Assembly (NCBI RefSeq): GCF_000622145.1
Contig: NZ_JHWH01000008.1
Location: forward strand, 1 to 64,000
Direction of reading: 5' to 3'
DNA length: 64,000 bases
Source: Paracoccus yeei ATCC BAA-599
GTDB taxonomy: Bacteria; Pseudomonadota; Alphaproteobacteria; Rhodobacterales; Rhodobacteraceae
This document shows positions 36,958 to 47,104 of this stretch, one piece after another. Position 1 is the first letter of the stretch. Every line of letters starts with the position of its first letter. The notes beneath the pieces are model-generated. The model worked only from the letters and a program-made list of their open reading frames with translations. It was not told the DNA's origin and ran no database searches. The position numbers and the translations under genes were made by a program.

Positions 36958-38634
36958 ATGAAAATCGCGACGAATACGCCTTTATCCTTTCCGTTGAAAG
37001 ATGGATACGAGTTTTTTCCCTTGGGGGATGCGGTCTCTAACGCGGACATGATCGTACTCATGCTGCAAAAGAATTGGGGAGGAAAGAACGTCGACCAAAT
37101 CAAGGCCATGACTCGCTGGATATCGATGTATCCAAAAGACGTCCCTTGCTATATTATTGGTTGCGAAACTACGATACCTGGAAAGGAGTTAGAGCGTTAT
37201 CTGCACAGGGAGCGCGAGGATGCAGTTCGTGGCCTATGTGATGAGGTGCTGTCAAGGTCGAACTCCATCGGCGTCCGCGGTGAGATCACCTATCGATACC
37301 TAACTGAAATTTTGGAGTATAATCAAGATCAAGTGGATCTGATCTACACTTCCGATTCAAAGGAATCGGCAGAGAGAATCAGGGACTTCCTCAGGAAGAA
37401 CGGATGCAAGCTCCAGTCGTATATTTCCAGCATGGCTGCATTTCAAGCTGCACCCAGAAAGTTTGCGTATGAGCGGAATCCAGAATTTCAGAAAGAAATC
37501 ATTATCAACCCTCCTTATGTCACCAAATCAGATACCGGTGTGCGGTTAAATGCCGATGTGGAGATTGACGGACAAGTAAAAACTCTCTGGTGCGAAACTG
37601 ACGAGGCATATCGCCAATATCTCCTTTCGGAGCGCGTCGACGCCTTTCTGTGTGTCATGGTTCCACTCGCCATGCGAAGTGGCCGGGATATTATTTGCCG
37701 GGCACCCGTGACCGAACAGTTCTTGCACAATCTTACGGAAATTCTTATTCCACAACTTAGTGCTCATGATCCAAGGCTTCACAGAACCACAATCGTTGCT
37801 GCCGGCGATGCTTCTGCCCTTATCGCTGGCAATGCGGTTGCGACTGGAATGTCTTGCGGTGTTGACAGTTTTTACACGGCCAGTCTTTATAAGTCCTCAC
37901 CTCTCAAGTCAATGAACCTGACGCATCTTTATGTCGGAAACTATCTTTATGGCAATAAGGGAGAGATATATGACCGTGCGGAACTTGTCGCACAAGACAT
38001 GGGGATTCCGCTAGTCCGGACGTCGACTAACATCAATCACGAACTTTCCCTGCCTCATTTGCCGACGCATTTTTTCAAGACGATGTTCGGCGTGCTGTCC
38101 CTAAGAAAACTGTTTAGGGTCTATTATTACTCCACTACTGAAGACTTCAGCCACTTCAACCTGATCGCAAACGGTACTGCAGACACAAGTCACATCGAGT
38201 TGTTACTGCTCTACACCTTCACCTGCTCTGATCTTCAAATCATTACAGGCGGAGTGAAAAGCGAGCGTGCTGAGAAAACTCGGGAGCTATGCAAGTTTGA
38301 CACTGCAACCAAGTTCCTGAACGTCTGCTTGAACCCATTCGGAAGTATGAACTGCGGCAAATGCGGCAAGTGTAGGCGAACGTTGCTGACGTTGGATATG
38401 CTCGATTCTCTTGATCGTTTTCGGGATGTGTTCCCGATTGATGAATACAGAGAGGCTCGCTTCGAAAGCCTCGTTTACTTGTTCTCTCACAAAAGATCGA
38501 GCTATTTGGCAGGAGTGTTCCAGCACTTCATGGAAACTGAGCCCCTGCTGATGAAGAAGGCGGAAAAGGAGTTTATGCGCAGATCTGGCAAGGAAAAGGT
38601 TCCTGTCCTCCAGAGCGATGGCATTGACGCATAG
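36958..38634 (+). CDS. QueC-like PP-loop protein with a polysaccharide-pyruvyl-transferase-like N-terminus
   Basis: This is a 558-residue protein. From about residue 290 it looks like 7-cyano-7-deazaguanine synthase (QueC): a variant PP-loop M298SCGVDS304 (SGG-x-DS in QueC) and an exact QueC zinc pattern C457-x8-C466-x2-C469-x2-C472. Residues 1-125 (LSRSNSIGVRGEITYRYLTEI) faintly recall pyruvyl transferases. Codon use is AT-rich, unlike every neighbour, so recent transfer is likely. A terminator follows. The product could be a nucleotide-activating or amidating enzyme for a glycan, base or defence pathway; I cannot choose. Confidence 0.75.
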   Translation: MKIATNTPLSFPLKDGYEFFPLGDAVSNADMIVLMLQKNWGGKNVDQIKAMTRWISMYPKDVPCYIIGCETTIPGKELERYLHREREDAVRGLCDEVLSRSNSIGVRGEITYRYLTEILEYNQDQVDLIYTSDSKESAERIRDFLRKNGCKLQSYISSMAAFQAAPRKFAYERNPEFQKEIIINPPYVTKSDTGVRLNADVEIDGQVKTLWCETDEAYRQYLLSERVDAFLCVMVPLAMRSGRDIICRAPVTEQFLHNLTEILIPQLSAHDPRLHRTTIVAAGDASALIAGNAVATGMSCGVDSFYTASLYKSSPLKSMNLTHLYVGNYLYGNKGEIYDRAELVAQDMGIPLVRTSTNINHELSLPHLPTHFFKTMFGVLSLRKLFRVYYYSTTEDFSHFNLIANGTADTSHIELLLLYTFTCSDLQIITGGVKSERAEKTRELCKFDTATKFLNVCLNPFGSMNCGKCGKCRRTLLTLDMLDSLDRFRDVFPIDEYREARFESLVYLFSHKRSSYLAGVFQHFMETEPLLMKKAEKEFMRRSGKEKVPVLQSDGIDA

Positions 38635-38652
38635 GGTAATTCTGCTACCTGA

Positions 38653-38680
38653 GGTCCCGCTGGCGCGGGGCCTTTAATTA
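38653..38680 (+). terminator. Rho-independent terminator of the QueC-like gene
   Basis: Stem GGTCCCGC / GCGGGGCC (one T-G wobble) with a TGGC loop, followed by TTTAATTA. It lies 18 bp after the stop and closes the low-GC island. Confidence 0.7.
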
Positions 38681-38789
38681 TGTGACCTTGATGGCGGAAC
38701 GGCAGGATGGTGGCGGTTCGGCGGCGTCGTCAAATTGAGCTGTTGGTGAGCGTATTCTTCCGGAGCAGGTCATTGCACTGCACCTCACG

Positions 38790-39512
38790 TCACCGAAGTG
38801 CCTCCATCAGTTCAAAAGCGTTCTGCGTGGCCGCGCCGTAGGTGGTGTTGTCATAGACCGTCCAGACATCGATACCGCGCTGAACGAGGGAGGCGACGCG
38901 CTCTGCTTGGGCTTCGATGGCGTCCTGTCCATAGGTTGATTCATACATCCGCGGTGATCCGTGCAGTCGGAAATAGACGAGCCCGCTCCAGCCACCGGGC
39001 TGCGCGGCAGCTGGCGGTTTTGCCGGGTCCGCGGCCACCCGCGACACCCGCCGTCGCTCCAGCATGTGGTCGATGTCCGGCTGGAACCAGCTGGCATGTC
39101 TCGGCTCCAGCACGATGGGCCCGGTGATTGCGGTCTGCAGCTCGTCAAAGAAACGTTCCGCGCGCTCGCCGGGATAGGCGAAGCTCGGGGGAAGCTGAAC
39201 CAGGATCGGACCGCGTTTGTCGCCCAGGCCGCCCGTTTCCTCGGCGAAGCGCTCGACCAGCGCCGTGCAGTCCTCCAGCCGGCGCTCATGCGTGATGGCT
39301 TTCGGCAGCTTGACCGAGAAGCGGAACCCGGGTGGCACGCTTGCCGCCCAGCGTTCGTATGTCGCGCGCCGGTGCGGCCGGTAGAAGCTGCTGTTGATCT
39401 CGACGGCCGAAAGGCATGCGCCGTAGCGTTCGAGATGCGTGCCTTCCGACGGAAACCGCCCGGCAAGCGCGGAGGGTATGGACCAGCCGGCGACACCGAC
39501 ACGAATGGACAT
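38790..39512 (-). CDS. DUF72 family protein (YecE-like)
   Basis: This 240-residue TIM-barrel-like protein carries the DUF72 landmarks RVGVAGWSIP at the start, YGACLSAVEINSSFYRPHR and FRFSVKLPKAITHERRL. The C-terminus has VYFRLHGSPRMYESTYG and VWTVYDNTTYGAATQNA. The biochemical function of the family is not settled. The ATG at 39512 is divergent from otnK, with 231 bp between. The stop lies 150 bp from the end of the low-GC gene. Confidence 0.88.
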   Translation of the reverse strand: MSIRVGVAGWSIPSALAGRFPSEGTHLERYGACLSAVEINSSFYRPHRRATYERWAASVPPGFRFSVKLPKAITHERRLEDCTALVERFAEETGGLGDKRGPILVQLPPSFAYPGERAERFFDELQTAITGPIVLEPRHASWFQPDIDHMLERRRVSRVAADPAKPPAAAQPGGWSGLVYFRLHGSPRMYESTYGQDAIEAQAERVASLVQRGIDVWTVYDNTTYGAATQNAFELMEALR

Positions 39513-39743
39513 GAGCGGTTCTTCCTGTACGTGGGCGACAATGAAGCGCGGTACTCTGGCCTGCTGCCGGTTCGGCAGGCTAGCATGGCGCTGGCCCGGA
39601 ACTCCATCGGATTGACACAGCCAGCCTGGCCGCGCGCCCACCGGGACAAGCCAAGACGCCCTTGCCACCGACATTCCTGTTTTCGCGAGCCCGCAAGCGG
39701 CGGTAGAACGGTTGCGGGCGCTGTTGGGACAGGGGGGCGGATC

Positions 39744-40997
39744 ATGCTGATCGGGGTCATTGCGGACGATTTCACGGGGGCCAGCGACATCGCGAACACG
39801 CTGGCGCGGGGCCATGGCGCGAGCCCCGGGCTGCATGTGGTGCAATACCTGGGCGTGCCGGACCGGCCCGCCGAGCCCTCGGTGCAGGCCGGGGTGGTGG
39901 CGCTGAAAAGCCGCTCCATCCCGGCGGACCGGGCGGTGGCGCAGTCGCTGGCGGCGCTCGACTGGCTGCTGGCGCAGGGCTGCAAGCAGGTGGTGTTCAA
40001 ATACTGCTCGACCTTCGATTCGACGCCGCAGGGCAACATCGGCCCGGTGGCGATGGCCCTGGCCGACCGGCTGGGCGCGCGCGGCGTGGTGGTCTGCCCG
40101 GCCTTTCCGACCATGGGGCGCACGATCTATCAGGGCCACCTGTTCGTCGGCGACCGGCTGCTGTCGGAAAGCGGCATGCAGGACCACCCGCTGACGCCCA
40201 TGACCGACCCCGACCTGCGCCGCTGGCTGGGCCGGCAGGGCACGGGGCCGGTCGGGCTGGTGCCGCTCTGCGTGGTCCGGCAGGGCGCGGCGGCGATCCG
40301 GGCGGCGCTGGAGGCAAGCGATGCCACGCTGGTCGTCACCGATGCGACTTCGGACGAGGACCTGATGGCGATCGGCGCCGCGCTCGCAGGGGCGCGGCTG
40401 GTCACGGGCGGCTCGGGCATCGCGCTGGGGCTGGCGCAGAACCTGGACGTGGCGGGACCGGGGGTCGCGGCGCCGCGGCGCACCGCGCCGGGGCCGGGGG
40501 TGGTGCTGGCGGGCAGCTGCTCGGGCATGACCCGGCGCCAGATCGAGCATCATCGCGCGGCCCATCCGGTGATCGAGATCGACGTGCCTGCCGTCATGGC
40601 CGGGACGCTGACGCCAGAGGCGGTGGCGCGGCAGCTGCTGGCGCTGGTGGCGCAGGCGCCGCTGGCGTTCTCCTCGGGCAGCCCCGAGCAGGTGGCGCGG
40701 ATGCAGGCCGAGTACGGGCGCGAGGCGGTGGCGGCGCGGCTCGAGGGGTTCTTCGGCGACCTGGCCCGCGCGCTGGTCGCGGCCGGCGTGACCCGGCTGG
40801 TGGTCGCGGGGGGCGAGACCTCGGGCGCGGTCGTCTCGGCGCTCGCCCCCGGCGCGCTGGAGGTGGGGGCCGAGATCGACCCGGGCGTGCCGGTGCTGCG
40901 CGCGGCATCCGGCCTTGCGCTGGCGCTGAAATCGGGCAACTTCGGGGCCGAGGATTTCCTGGCGCGCGCGCTGGACGGGATGGAGGACCGGCCATGA
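39744..40997 (+). CDS. otnK: 3-oxo-tetronate kinase OtnK
   Basis: This 417-residue four-carbon acid sugar kinase has an N-terminal domain starting MLIGVIADDFTGASDIANTLA and containing KYCSTFDSTPQGNIGP, and a C-terminal nucleotide-binding domain with GGETSGAVVSAL and LALKSGNFGAEDFL. It phosphorylates 3-oxo-tetronate at O4. The ATG follows GGGGGGC. It overlaps otnC by 4 bp. The usual partners (a tetronate dehydrogenase and an isomerase) are not visible. Confidence 0.92.
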   Translation: MLIGVIADDFTGASDIANTLARGHGASPGLHVVQYLGVPDRPAEPSVQAGVVALKSRSIPADRAVAQSLAALDWLLAQGCKQVVFKYCSTFDSTPQGNIGPVAMALADRLGARGVVVCPAFPTMGRTIYQGHLFVGDRLLSESGMQDHPLTPMTDPDLRRWLGRQGTGPVGLVPLCVVRQGAAAIRAALEASDATLVVTDATSDEDLMAIGAALAGARLVTGGSGIALGLAQNLDVAGPGVAAPRRTAPGPGVVLAGSCSGMTRRQIEHHRAAHPVIEIDVPAVMAGTLTPEAVARQLLALVAQAPLAFSSGSPEQVARMQAEYGREAVAARLEGFFGDLARALVAAGVTRLVVAGGETSGAVVSALAPGALEVGAEIDPGVPVLRAASGLALALKSGNFGAEDFLARALDGMEDRP

Positions 40998-41635
40998 CCG
41001 AGGACGAGTTGCGCGCCGAACTGGTGCGGCTGGCGGCCTCGCTGTTCCAGCGCGGCTTTTCGGTCGGCACGGCCGGCAACATCAGCGTGGCGCTGCCGGA
41101 CGGCTGGCTGATGACGCCGACGAACTCCAGCCTGGGCCACCTGGACGCCGGGCGCATTTCGAAGCTGGACCGCGACTGGTCCCATGTCGGCGGCGACAGG
41201 CCCTCGAAAGAGGTGTTCCTGCACCGCGCCTTTTACGAGACGCGGCCCGGCACCGGGGCGGTGGTGCACCTGCATTCGACCCATGCGACGGCGCTGTCCT
41301 GCCTTGTCGCCCAGGACCCCGAGGACTGCGTTCCGCCCCTGACCCCCTATGTGGTCATGCGCGTGGGCCGGGTGCCGCTGCTGGACTACGTGCCGCCGGG
41401 CGACCCGGCGATGGGGGACCTGATCCGGGCGCGTGGGGGGCGGAATGCCGCCGTCCTGCTGGCCAACCACGGCCCGGTGGTGGCGGGCCGCGACCTGGCC
41501 TCGGCCGTCCACGCCGCCGAGGAACTCGAGGAAACGGCGCGCCTGGCGATCCTGCTGCGCGGACTGCCCGTCCGCCTGCTCTTGCCCGACCAGGTGGCAG
41601 TGCTGGAACGACGCTTCGGCGGGGTATCGCGGTAA
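40994..41635 (+). CDS. otnC: 3-oxo-tetronate 4-phosphate decarboxylase OtnC
   Basis: This 213-residue class II aldolase/adducin-fold enzyme has the metal histidines in VVHLHSTHATALSCL and a further histidine in ANHGPVVAGRDL. It decarboxylates 3-oxo-tetronate 4-phosphate, the OtnK product, to dihydroxyacetone phosphate. It starts in the ATGA overlap with otnK. The 3' side, from about 41640, leads into the transposase remnant. Confidence 0.92.
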   Translation: MTEDELRAELVRLAASLFQRGFSVGTAGNISVALPDGWLMTPTNSSLGHLDAGRISKLDRDWSHVGGDRPSKEVFLHRAFYETRPGTGAVVHLHSTHATALSCLVAQDPEDCVPPLTPYVVMRVGRVPLLDYVPPGDPAMGDLIRARGGRNAAVLLANHGPVVAGRDLASAVHAAEELEETARLAILLRGLPVRLLLPDQVAVLERRFGGVSR

Positions 41636-41781
41636 AAGCGCCGTGGGCCTCCGGCGCATGCATGCGGCAGGTTTGGGCTTAGCCTGTGTGGAAACTCGCC
41701 GCATCGGGAGGGGGTGGTTCTTCGGACTGGGCGCAGCACTTCACGAGCGCGGCCAGAAAAGAGGCGAGCTTTCCTTCCTTT

Positions 41782-42614
41782 TCATGCCCGCATCGCGGTC
41801 ATCAAGTTCCGGATGCCGATCAAGGCCACCATTCGCTTGATGTTGTAGGCCAGCACGTTCAGCGCCATTTCCGTCTTCACGTTGGGCAGCCGTCTGGTCA
41901 GAAAATGGGTCGCCCCCATCCATGCCTTGATCGTGCCGAACGGGTGCTCGACGGTGGATCGGCGCGCCGTCATCGGCTCTGATGCACCCCGCAACCTGAT
42001 CTGCGCTTCTTCGATCAGGTGCTCATGCTCCCATCGCGTAATCCGGCGTTCTTTGCCGGTCGTGCAGCGGGACTTGATGGGGCAGCTGCCACATTCGCCG
42101 GTCCAGTAGCGCCGCAGCTGGAGGCCGTCTTCCTCGGCAGTATAGCGATAGCTCAGCGCCTCGCCAGCAGGGCAGCGATAAACATCCGCGTCTGGTTCGT
42201 AAGCGAAGTCGGCCTTCACATACATGCCTTTGCCGCGATTGCCCGAGGTCTCAGGGCGCGGCACGGTTGTGATGGATGGCTGCGTCAAAGCAGGTCAGGA
42301 TCTCGCGGCTGCTGAAGTAGCCCTTGTCGGCCAGAACATGCAGCTCGTCGCGGGCCAACACCTCTTTGGCCGCTGTGGTCATTGGTGCCAGAAGATCACG
42401 ATCATGCACCTGGTTGGTGACGTCATGGGCCACGATCAGGTGAGTTTCTGCGTCCACCGCCGTCTGCACATTGTAGCCGACCATTCCGCTGTTGCGGGCG
42501 CTGGTGGCCATGGCGCGGGCATCAGGATCAGTCAACGAGATCTGACCGTCAGGTGCGTCGGCCAAGGCTTTGTCCATTGCCTTCAGCCGCTCGATTTCCT
42601 GTTTGATGCGTCCA
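41782..42614 (-). pseudogene. IS1182-family transposase remnant (5' truncated, frameshifted)
   Basis: DDE-type transposase pieces of the IS1182 kind are seen: IKQEIERLKAMDKAL, DPDARAMATSARNSGMVGYNVQTAVDAE and LADKGYFS, then in another frame VPRPETSGNRGKGMYVKADFAYEPDADVYRCP and STVEHPFGTIKAWMG. The frame change near 42270 is one extra C in ATCCATC. Roughly the first 190 residues are missing: the sequence begins abruptly at about 42614, where it abuts a cut chemotaxis-type gene. The left end of the element was not located. Confidence 0.85.
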
Positions 42615-45600
42615 TATAGCCCGTCATGCGCAGGAACACCTCATTGGCGCTCAGCATCGTGCCGGCATGGTCGAAGAAGATCACGCCCAAGGCCTCGGTT
42701 TCCAGCACGCGTTGAAGGCGCTGCTCGCTTTGCCGCAGGGCGGCCTCGGCGCTGGAGATGGCAGTCAGGTCGGTGAAGGTGACGACGGCGCCGCTGATAT
42801 AGTTGTCCACGCTGCGATAAGGCAGTACGCGGGCCGCGTACTGGCGGTCGCCGGAATGCGCGCTGACCTGCCGTTCCGCCGGGGCAAGCGATTTCAGGAC
42901 GCGGCGGATGTCGTCAGGCAGTTCCGGATAGGCCACCCGAGAGACGACATGATCCAGCGGACGCCCGACATCGGTGTCCAACAGATGGAATATCTCGGTC
43001 GCCGCAGGGGTGAAGTTGCGGACCCGCAGATCGTTGTCCAGAAACACCGTGGCGATCTGCGTGGCTTCCAGCAGGTTCTTCAGGTCGGAATTGGCCCGGT
43101 CGAGTTCGGAGACGCGGTGGGTCAGCTCTCCGTTGACGGTCTGCAATTCCTCGTTGACCGATTGCAGTTCCTCCTTCGAGGTTTCCAGCTCTTCGTTGGC
43201 GGATTGCAGCTCCTCATTGATGGACTGGGTATTCCTCGTTCGAGGACTTCAGCTCTTCGCTGGTGGATTCAAGCTCCTCGATGGTGGCCTGAAGCCGGTC
43301 GCGCGTCACCCGCAGCTCGTTTTCCAGCCGCTGGACATGTTCGTCGATGGTCAGGCGGCCGCCGGCAGCGGCGCTGCCCTCGGCAATGACGCCTGCTTCG
43401 TGAAACAGCACCATCAGCGAGGAGATGTCGTCCGATCCAAGGGGCTCGACGATGATGTTGACGGCGTGCGTCTTGTCGTCACGCCGCATCAGCACGCCCG
43501 GCACTTCGACCCGCTCGCCCTCGGCCACGGCGCGCTGCAAGGCGGACCGCATGTCAAGGCGCAGGTCGCGGTGAACAAGGCTCATCAGGTTCAGGCTCGC
43601 GGCCCCTGCCGCGGGTTCGAAATACCGGCCCGTGCGCCCCGAGAAATGCAGCACGTCCCCCTGCATGTCCACGACGACATAGCTGGGGGCATGGCGTTCG
43701 GCCACGGCTTCGGCCTGGCGGCTGACTGTATGGGCAAGGCGGGCGGGCGACATCATCGGCTCGGGCATGAAGCCGGCCGGACCGACGCCCTTGACGCGCG
43801 AGCTTAGCGGAAAATCGGGAATGACCCGCGCCGCGGTTTCCAACCTGCGGAACACGCGGTTCCTGCGGTCCACGGGCGCGAAAAGCTTGCCGTGCCGGGT
43901 GACGTTCTCGGACGAGCCGAGGAACAGGACGCCGCCGGGTCGCAGGACAAAGTGGAAGATCGGCATGACCCGGTCCTGCAATTCGCTGGTCAGATAGATC
44001 AGCAGGTTGCGGCAGGACAGAACGTCGGTCCTGGAGAACGGCGCATCCTTCCACGTTGTGGGGCGAGAAGATGCACATCTCGCGCAGTTCCTTGGACACG
44101 CAATAGGTGTCGCCTTCGCGGATGAACCAGCGCGCAAGCCGGTCGGGGTGGATATGGGTGGCGATGCTGGCGGAATACCGGCCCGCCCGCGCCATCCCCA
44201 AGGCCCGCGCGTTGAGGTCAGTGGCGAAGATCTGCACTTCGGGCGGGTGATCCATCTGCGCCATGTGTTCGCGCAAGAGGATTGCGATGGAATAGGCTTC
44301 CTCGCCCGTGGCGCATCCCACCACCCCCCCAGACCCGCAAGTGATCCTGCGGCCCCTTGCCCTCGAACAACCGGGACATCTCGGCGTCCAGCGCATCGAA
44401 CTCGGCCGGGTCGCGGAAGAACTGGGTGACGCCGATCAGCAGATCCTGGAACAGGTTCTGCACCTCTTCGCGGTCGCCGCGCAACCGCTCCACATAGGCC
44501 TCGATCGTGTCGATCTCCAGCACCTGCATGCGGCGCTGCACCCGGCGGGTGAAGGTGCCGCGCTTGTAGCCGTGAAAATCGTTGCCGGTGACATTGCGCA
44601 GGACGGCGGTGATCTGCGTCAGATGCGCCTCAAGATCGGAGGGCACCTCGTCTTCGGCGGCCGGCTCCAGGCTGGACACATAGCGCCTGATCTGTCCGAC
44701 GATCGCATCGGCGGGCAGGTGCAGGTCGACCACGCCGAAGGGGCCCGCGCCATTGATCGACTGGTGCTGCGCGGACCCCAGTTCGGCAATCGACAGGCCG
44801 CCGAACCTCTTGGTCGCCGTTACCCCGGCGGTGCCGTCGCTTCCAAGGCCGGAAAGGATGACGACGACCGCACGTTCATGGGCATGCTCGGCCAGCGAGA
44901 TCAGCAGCGTGTCGATGGTGCCGCGATGGCCGACCGGCTCGGTCGAGGGCCTGACATGAAGATGGCCGTCCACGATCGTCATCATGTCGTCGGGCCCGCA
45001 GACATAGACATGATCCGGGGCCAGCGCCTCGCCGTCCTGCGCGATGCTGACCTGCAGCGCCGGATGTCCTTGCAGCGCGTCCATCACGGTTGCCACGTCC
45101 AGCCCTTCGTTCTGGCGCACCGCGACCAGAAAGGCTGCGCCCATCGGCTTGGTCAATTCCTCGAAGATCGTCCGGAAGGTCGGCGATCTTCTGCAGTTCC
45201 GAACTGCCCAGACGGCGCCCTGCCGCGATCTCGACTTCCAGCCGCAAAGCGTCCGAGGGATGATGCTCGGCGGTCGTGACGGTGCCGACAATGTCGACGA
45301 TGGTGGATGCAAGATCATCGGCGCGCGCGACATGATCCACCTCGGTCGCCTGAAGCGCAGCCAGCGGCATCTCGTCCGAGGCGGCGTCCAGGGGATGCTG
45401 CACGACCGTGGTGCCGCCGCAGGACTTGATCGCGTGCAGACCGGGGGCGCCATCGTCGAGCATCCCCGAGAGCACCAGCCCCACGGCGCGCGGGCCAAAG
45501 GACAGGGCCACGGACCGGAACATCGGGTCGATGGCCGGGCGGGCCATGTTCTCGCGCGGGCCCACACCCAGGCGGATCGTGTCGCCAATCACCAGAAGAT

Positions 45601-45849
45601 GTCCGTCGGGCGGTGCCACATAGACATGGCCGGGTTCGACCGGCTGTCCGTCGATGGCGGTAGAGACCGGCAATGCGCTCCGGCTGCTGAGGGTCGCGGA
45701 GAGAATGCCGGTCGAATGGGCAGGGACATGGGTCGTGATGAAGATGCTTGCCGGAAGGTTGGACGGCAGGTTCTTCAGGATCGTCCGAAGCACCTCTCCG
45801 CTTCGGCCGAACCATCGATGGCAACGATGTCCTTGTGCTGCTGGTCCAT
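42611..45849 (-). pseudogene. Degraded cheB / cheB-cheR-PAS gene(s), truncated by the IS remnant
   Basis: Read from 45849 down, the pieces are: a CheB methylesterase start (MDQQHKDIVAIDGSAEA), the first CheB domain (EVLRTILKNLPSNLPASIFITTHV), then a second CheB core (LSGLGSDGTAGVTATKRFGG), a CheR methyltransferase (YKRGTFTRRVQRR, VVGCATGEEAYSIAILLREH, DVLSCRNLLIYL), a coiled coil and PAS domains to FLRMTGY. Frames shift near 45790, 45175, 44325 (a run of seven C), 44055 and 43225. The junction at 45175 also lacks the expected end of the first CheB, suggesting two genes fused by a deletion. Non-functional as read. Confidence 0.82.
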
Positions 45850-45907
45850 CGTTCGCCTGCCTCTGTTGGATCTTTATGCGCTTTGGGAGGCCATATCCAC
45901 CCTGGAC

Positions 45908-45931
45908 AACCCCCTTGTCCGGGATTGTTCC
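45908..45931 (-). promoter_or_regulatory. Candidate EcfG promoter before the cheB remnant
   Basis: On the minus strand, GGAAC (45931-45927), a 15-nt spacer and GGTT lie about 58 bp before the cheB ATG at 45849. The spacer is one base short of the other copies, so this is the weakest of the set. Confidence 0.4.
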
Positions 45932-45940
45932 GGCCCAGGG

Positions 45941-47104
45941 TCAAGATCGGTCCGCCAGGGTGTCCCGGCGGGCATACCGGCTGCGGCGCGGCAGCCCGCG
46001 CGCGGCGAAGTCCCGCGCCAGCCGGTCGAGCGCCGCCCGGAAATCCGGCCCCGCCAGGGCCGGGCCGTGCCCCGGGATCATGCGGTCCGGCCGCAGCGCG
46101 GCAAGCCGGCGCAGCGACTGCCCGGCCGCGTCCCAATCGGTGGTGAAATAGGCGGGCGGGCCTTGCAGATGCGGGATCTGCAGGGCGGCGCTGCACAGCG
46201 ATTCCTGCCGCGTGGCGCTGATCGCATCGCCCGCGATCAGGGTGCCGGTCGCGGCGTTCCAGAACGACACATGCCCCGGCGCATGGCCGGGCGTATGGAT
46301 CCATTGCCAGCCGTCCAGACCGGGGATGGTCCCGTCGCCGGGCAGGTCGGAAAGCCGGTCAGACATGTCGATCGGCCCGCGCGGGAACAGGGGCGACAGT
46401 TCCGCCATGCTGCCGCCCCCCACTTCGGGCGCGGGCGGCGGATAGGACCGCGTGCCGTCCAGAAAGCCGCGTTCGGCCGGGTGGGCAAGGATCGGCGCAT
46501 CCCAGTCACGGGCCAGGTCCGCAAGCGCGCCGACATGATCGAAATGGCCGTGGGTCAAAAGGATCGCCGCTGGGCGGGCATCGCCGAAACGGCTCCGGGC
46601 CGCCGCCCGGATGGCGGGGCCAAAGCCTGCGATGCCGGCATCGACCAGGAACCACCCCCGGTCCCCCGCGCCAGCCGGGCCGATGAAGGCGACGTTCACG
46701 ATGCCGCAGCGCAGCCGGGCCACATCGGGCCCGCAATCCTGCGTCACCGCCGCAGGGGGCAACGGGACGCCCGGTGGTCCCGGCGGCTGGGTCAGGACGG
46801 GGGCGGCCAGCGAAAAGGCACCGTATCCGGTCAGAAAGGCGCGCGGCCCAAGGGCGCTTTCCCGCAGTCCGGCCGCCAGGCAGGCCGCCCCCTGCGCGGC
46901 GTCCAGCATCCGGTGCTGGTCCAGGTCGATGCCGCCGCCCGGTCCGGGGCGATAGCGCGTCGCCAGCGAATAGGCCGCCACCCTCAGCCCTGCCAAGGCC
47001 AGCGGCCGCGTCAGCCTGCCGGGCCAGCCCAATGCGCGGGGCAGCGCAAGCAGGGCCAGGGCGGATGCGGCGTCAAGCCGGGCGTGAAGACGGGGCGGGA
47101 TCAT
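45941..47104 (-). CDS. MBL-fold metallo-hydrolase with N-terminal extension
   Basis: This 387-residue protein has its metallo-beta-lactamase core from about residue 125. The metal motif LLTHGHFDHVGAL is followed by histidines in HTPGHAPGHVSFW and MIPGHGPAL, and an aspartate in AGDAIS. The first ~120 residues form a helical, weakly hydrophobic extension (SALALLALPRALGWPGRL) of unknown use. The ATG at 47104 has GGAG 10 nt upstream; the ATG at 47113 touches it. It overlaps the 3' end of the patatin gene by 32 bp, so the two are co-expressed. Confidence 0.82.
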   Translation of the reverse strand: MIPPRLHARLDAASALALLALPRALGWPGRLTRPLALAGLRVAAYSLATRYRPGPGGGIDLDQHRMLDAAQGAACLAAGLRESALGPRAFLTGYGAFSLAAPVLTQPPGPPGVPLPPAAVTQDCGPDVARLRCGIVNVAFIGPAGAGDRGWFLVDAGIAGFGPAIRAAARSRFGDARPAAILLTHGHFDHVGALADLARDWDAPILAHPAERGFLDGTRSYPPPAPEVGGGSMAELSPLFPRGPIDMSDRLSDLPGDGTIPGLDGWQWIHTPGHAPGHVSFWNAATGTLIAGDAISATRQESLCSAALQIPHLQGPPAYFTTDWDAAGQSLRRLAALRPDRMIPGHGPALAGPDFRAALDRLARDFAARGLPRRSRYARRDTLADRS

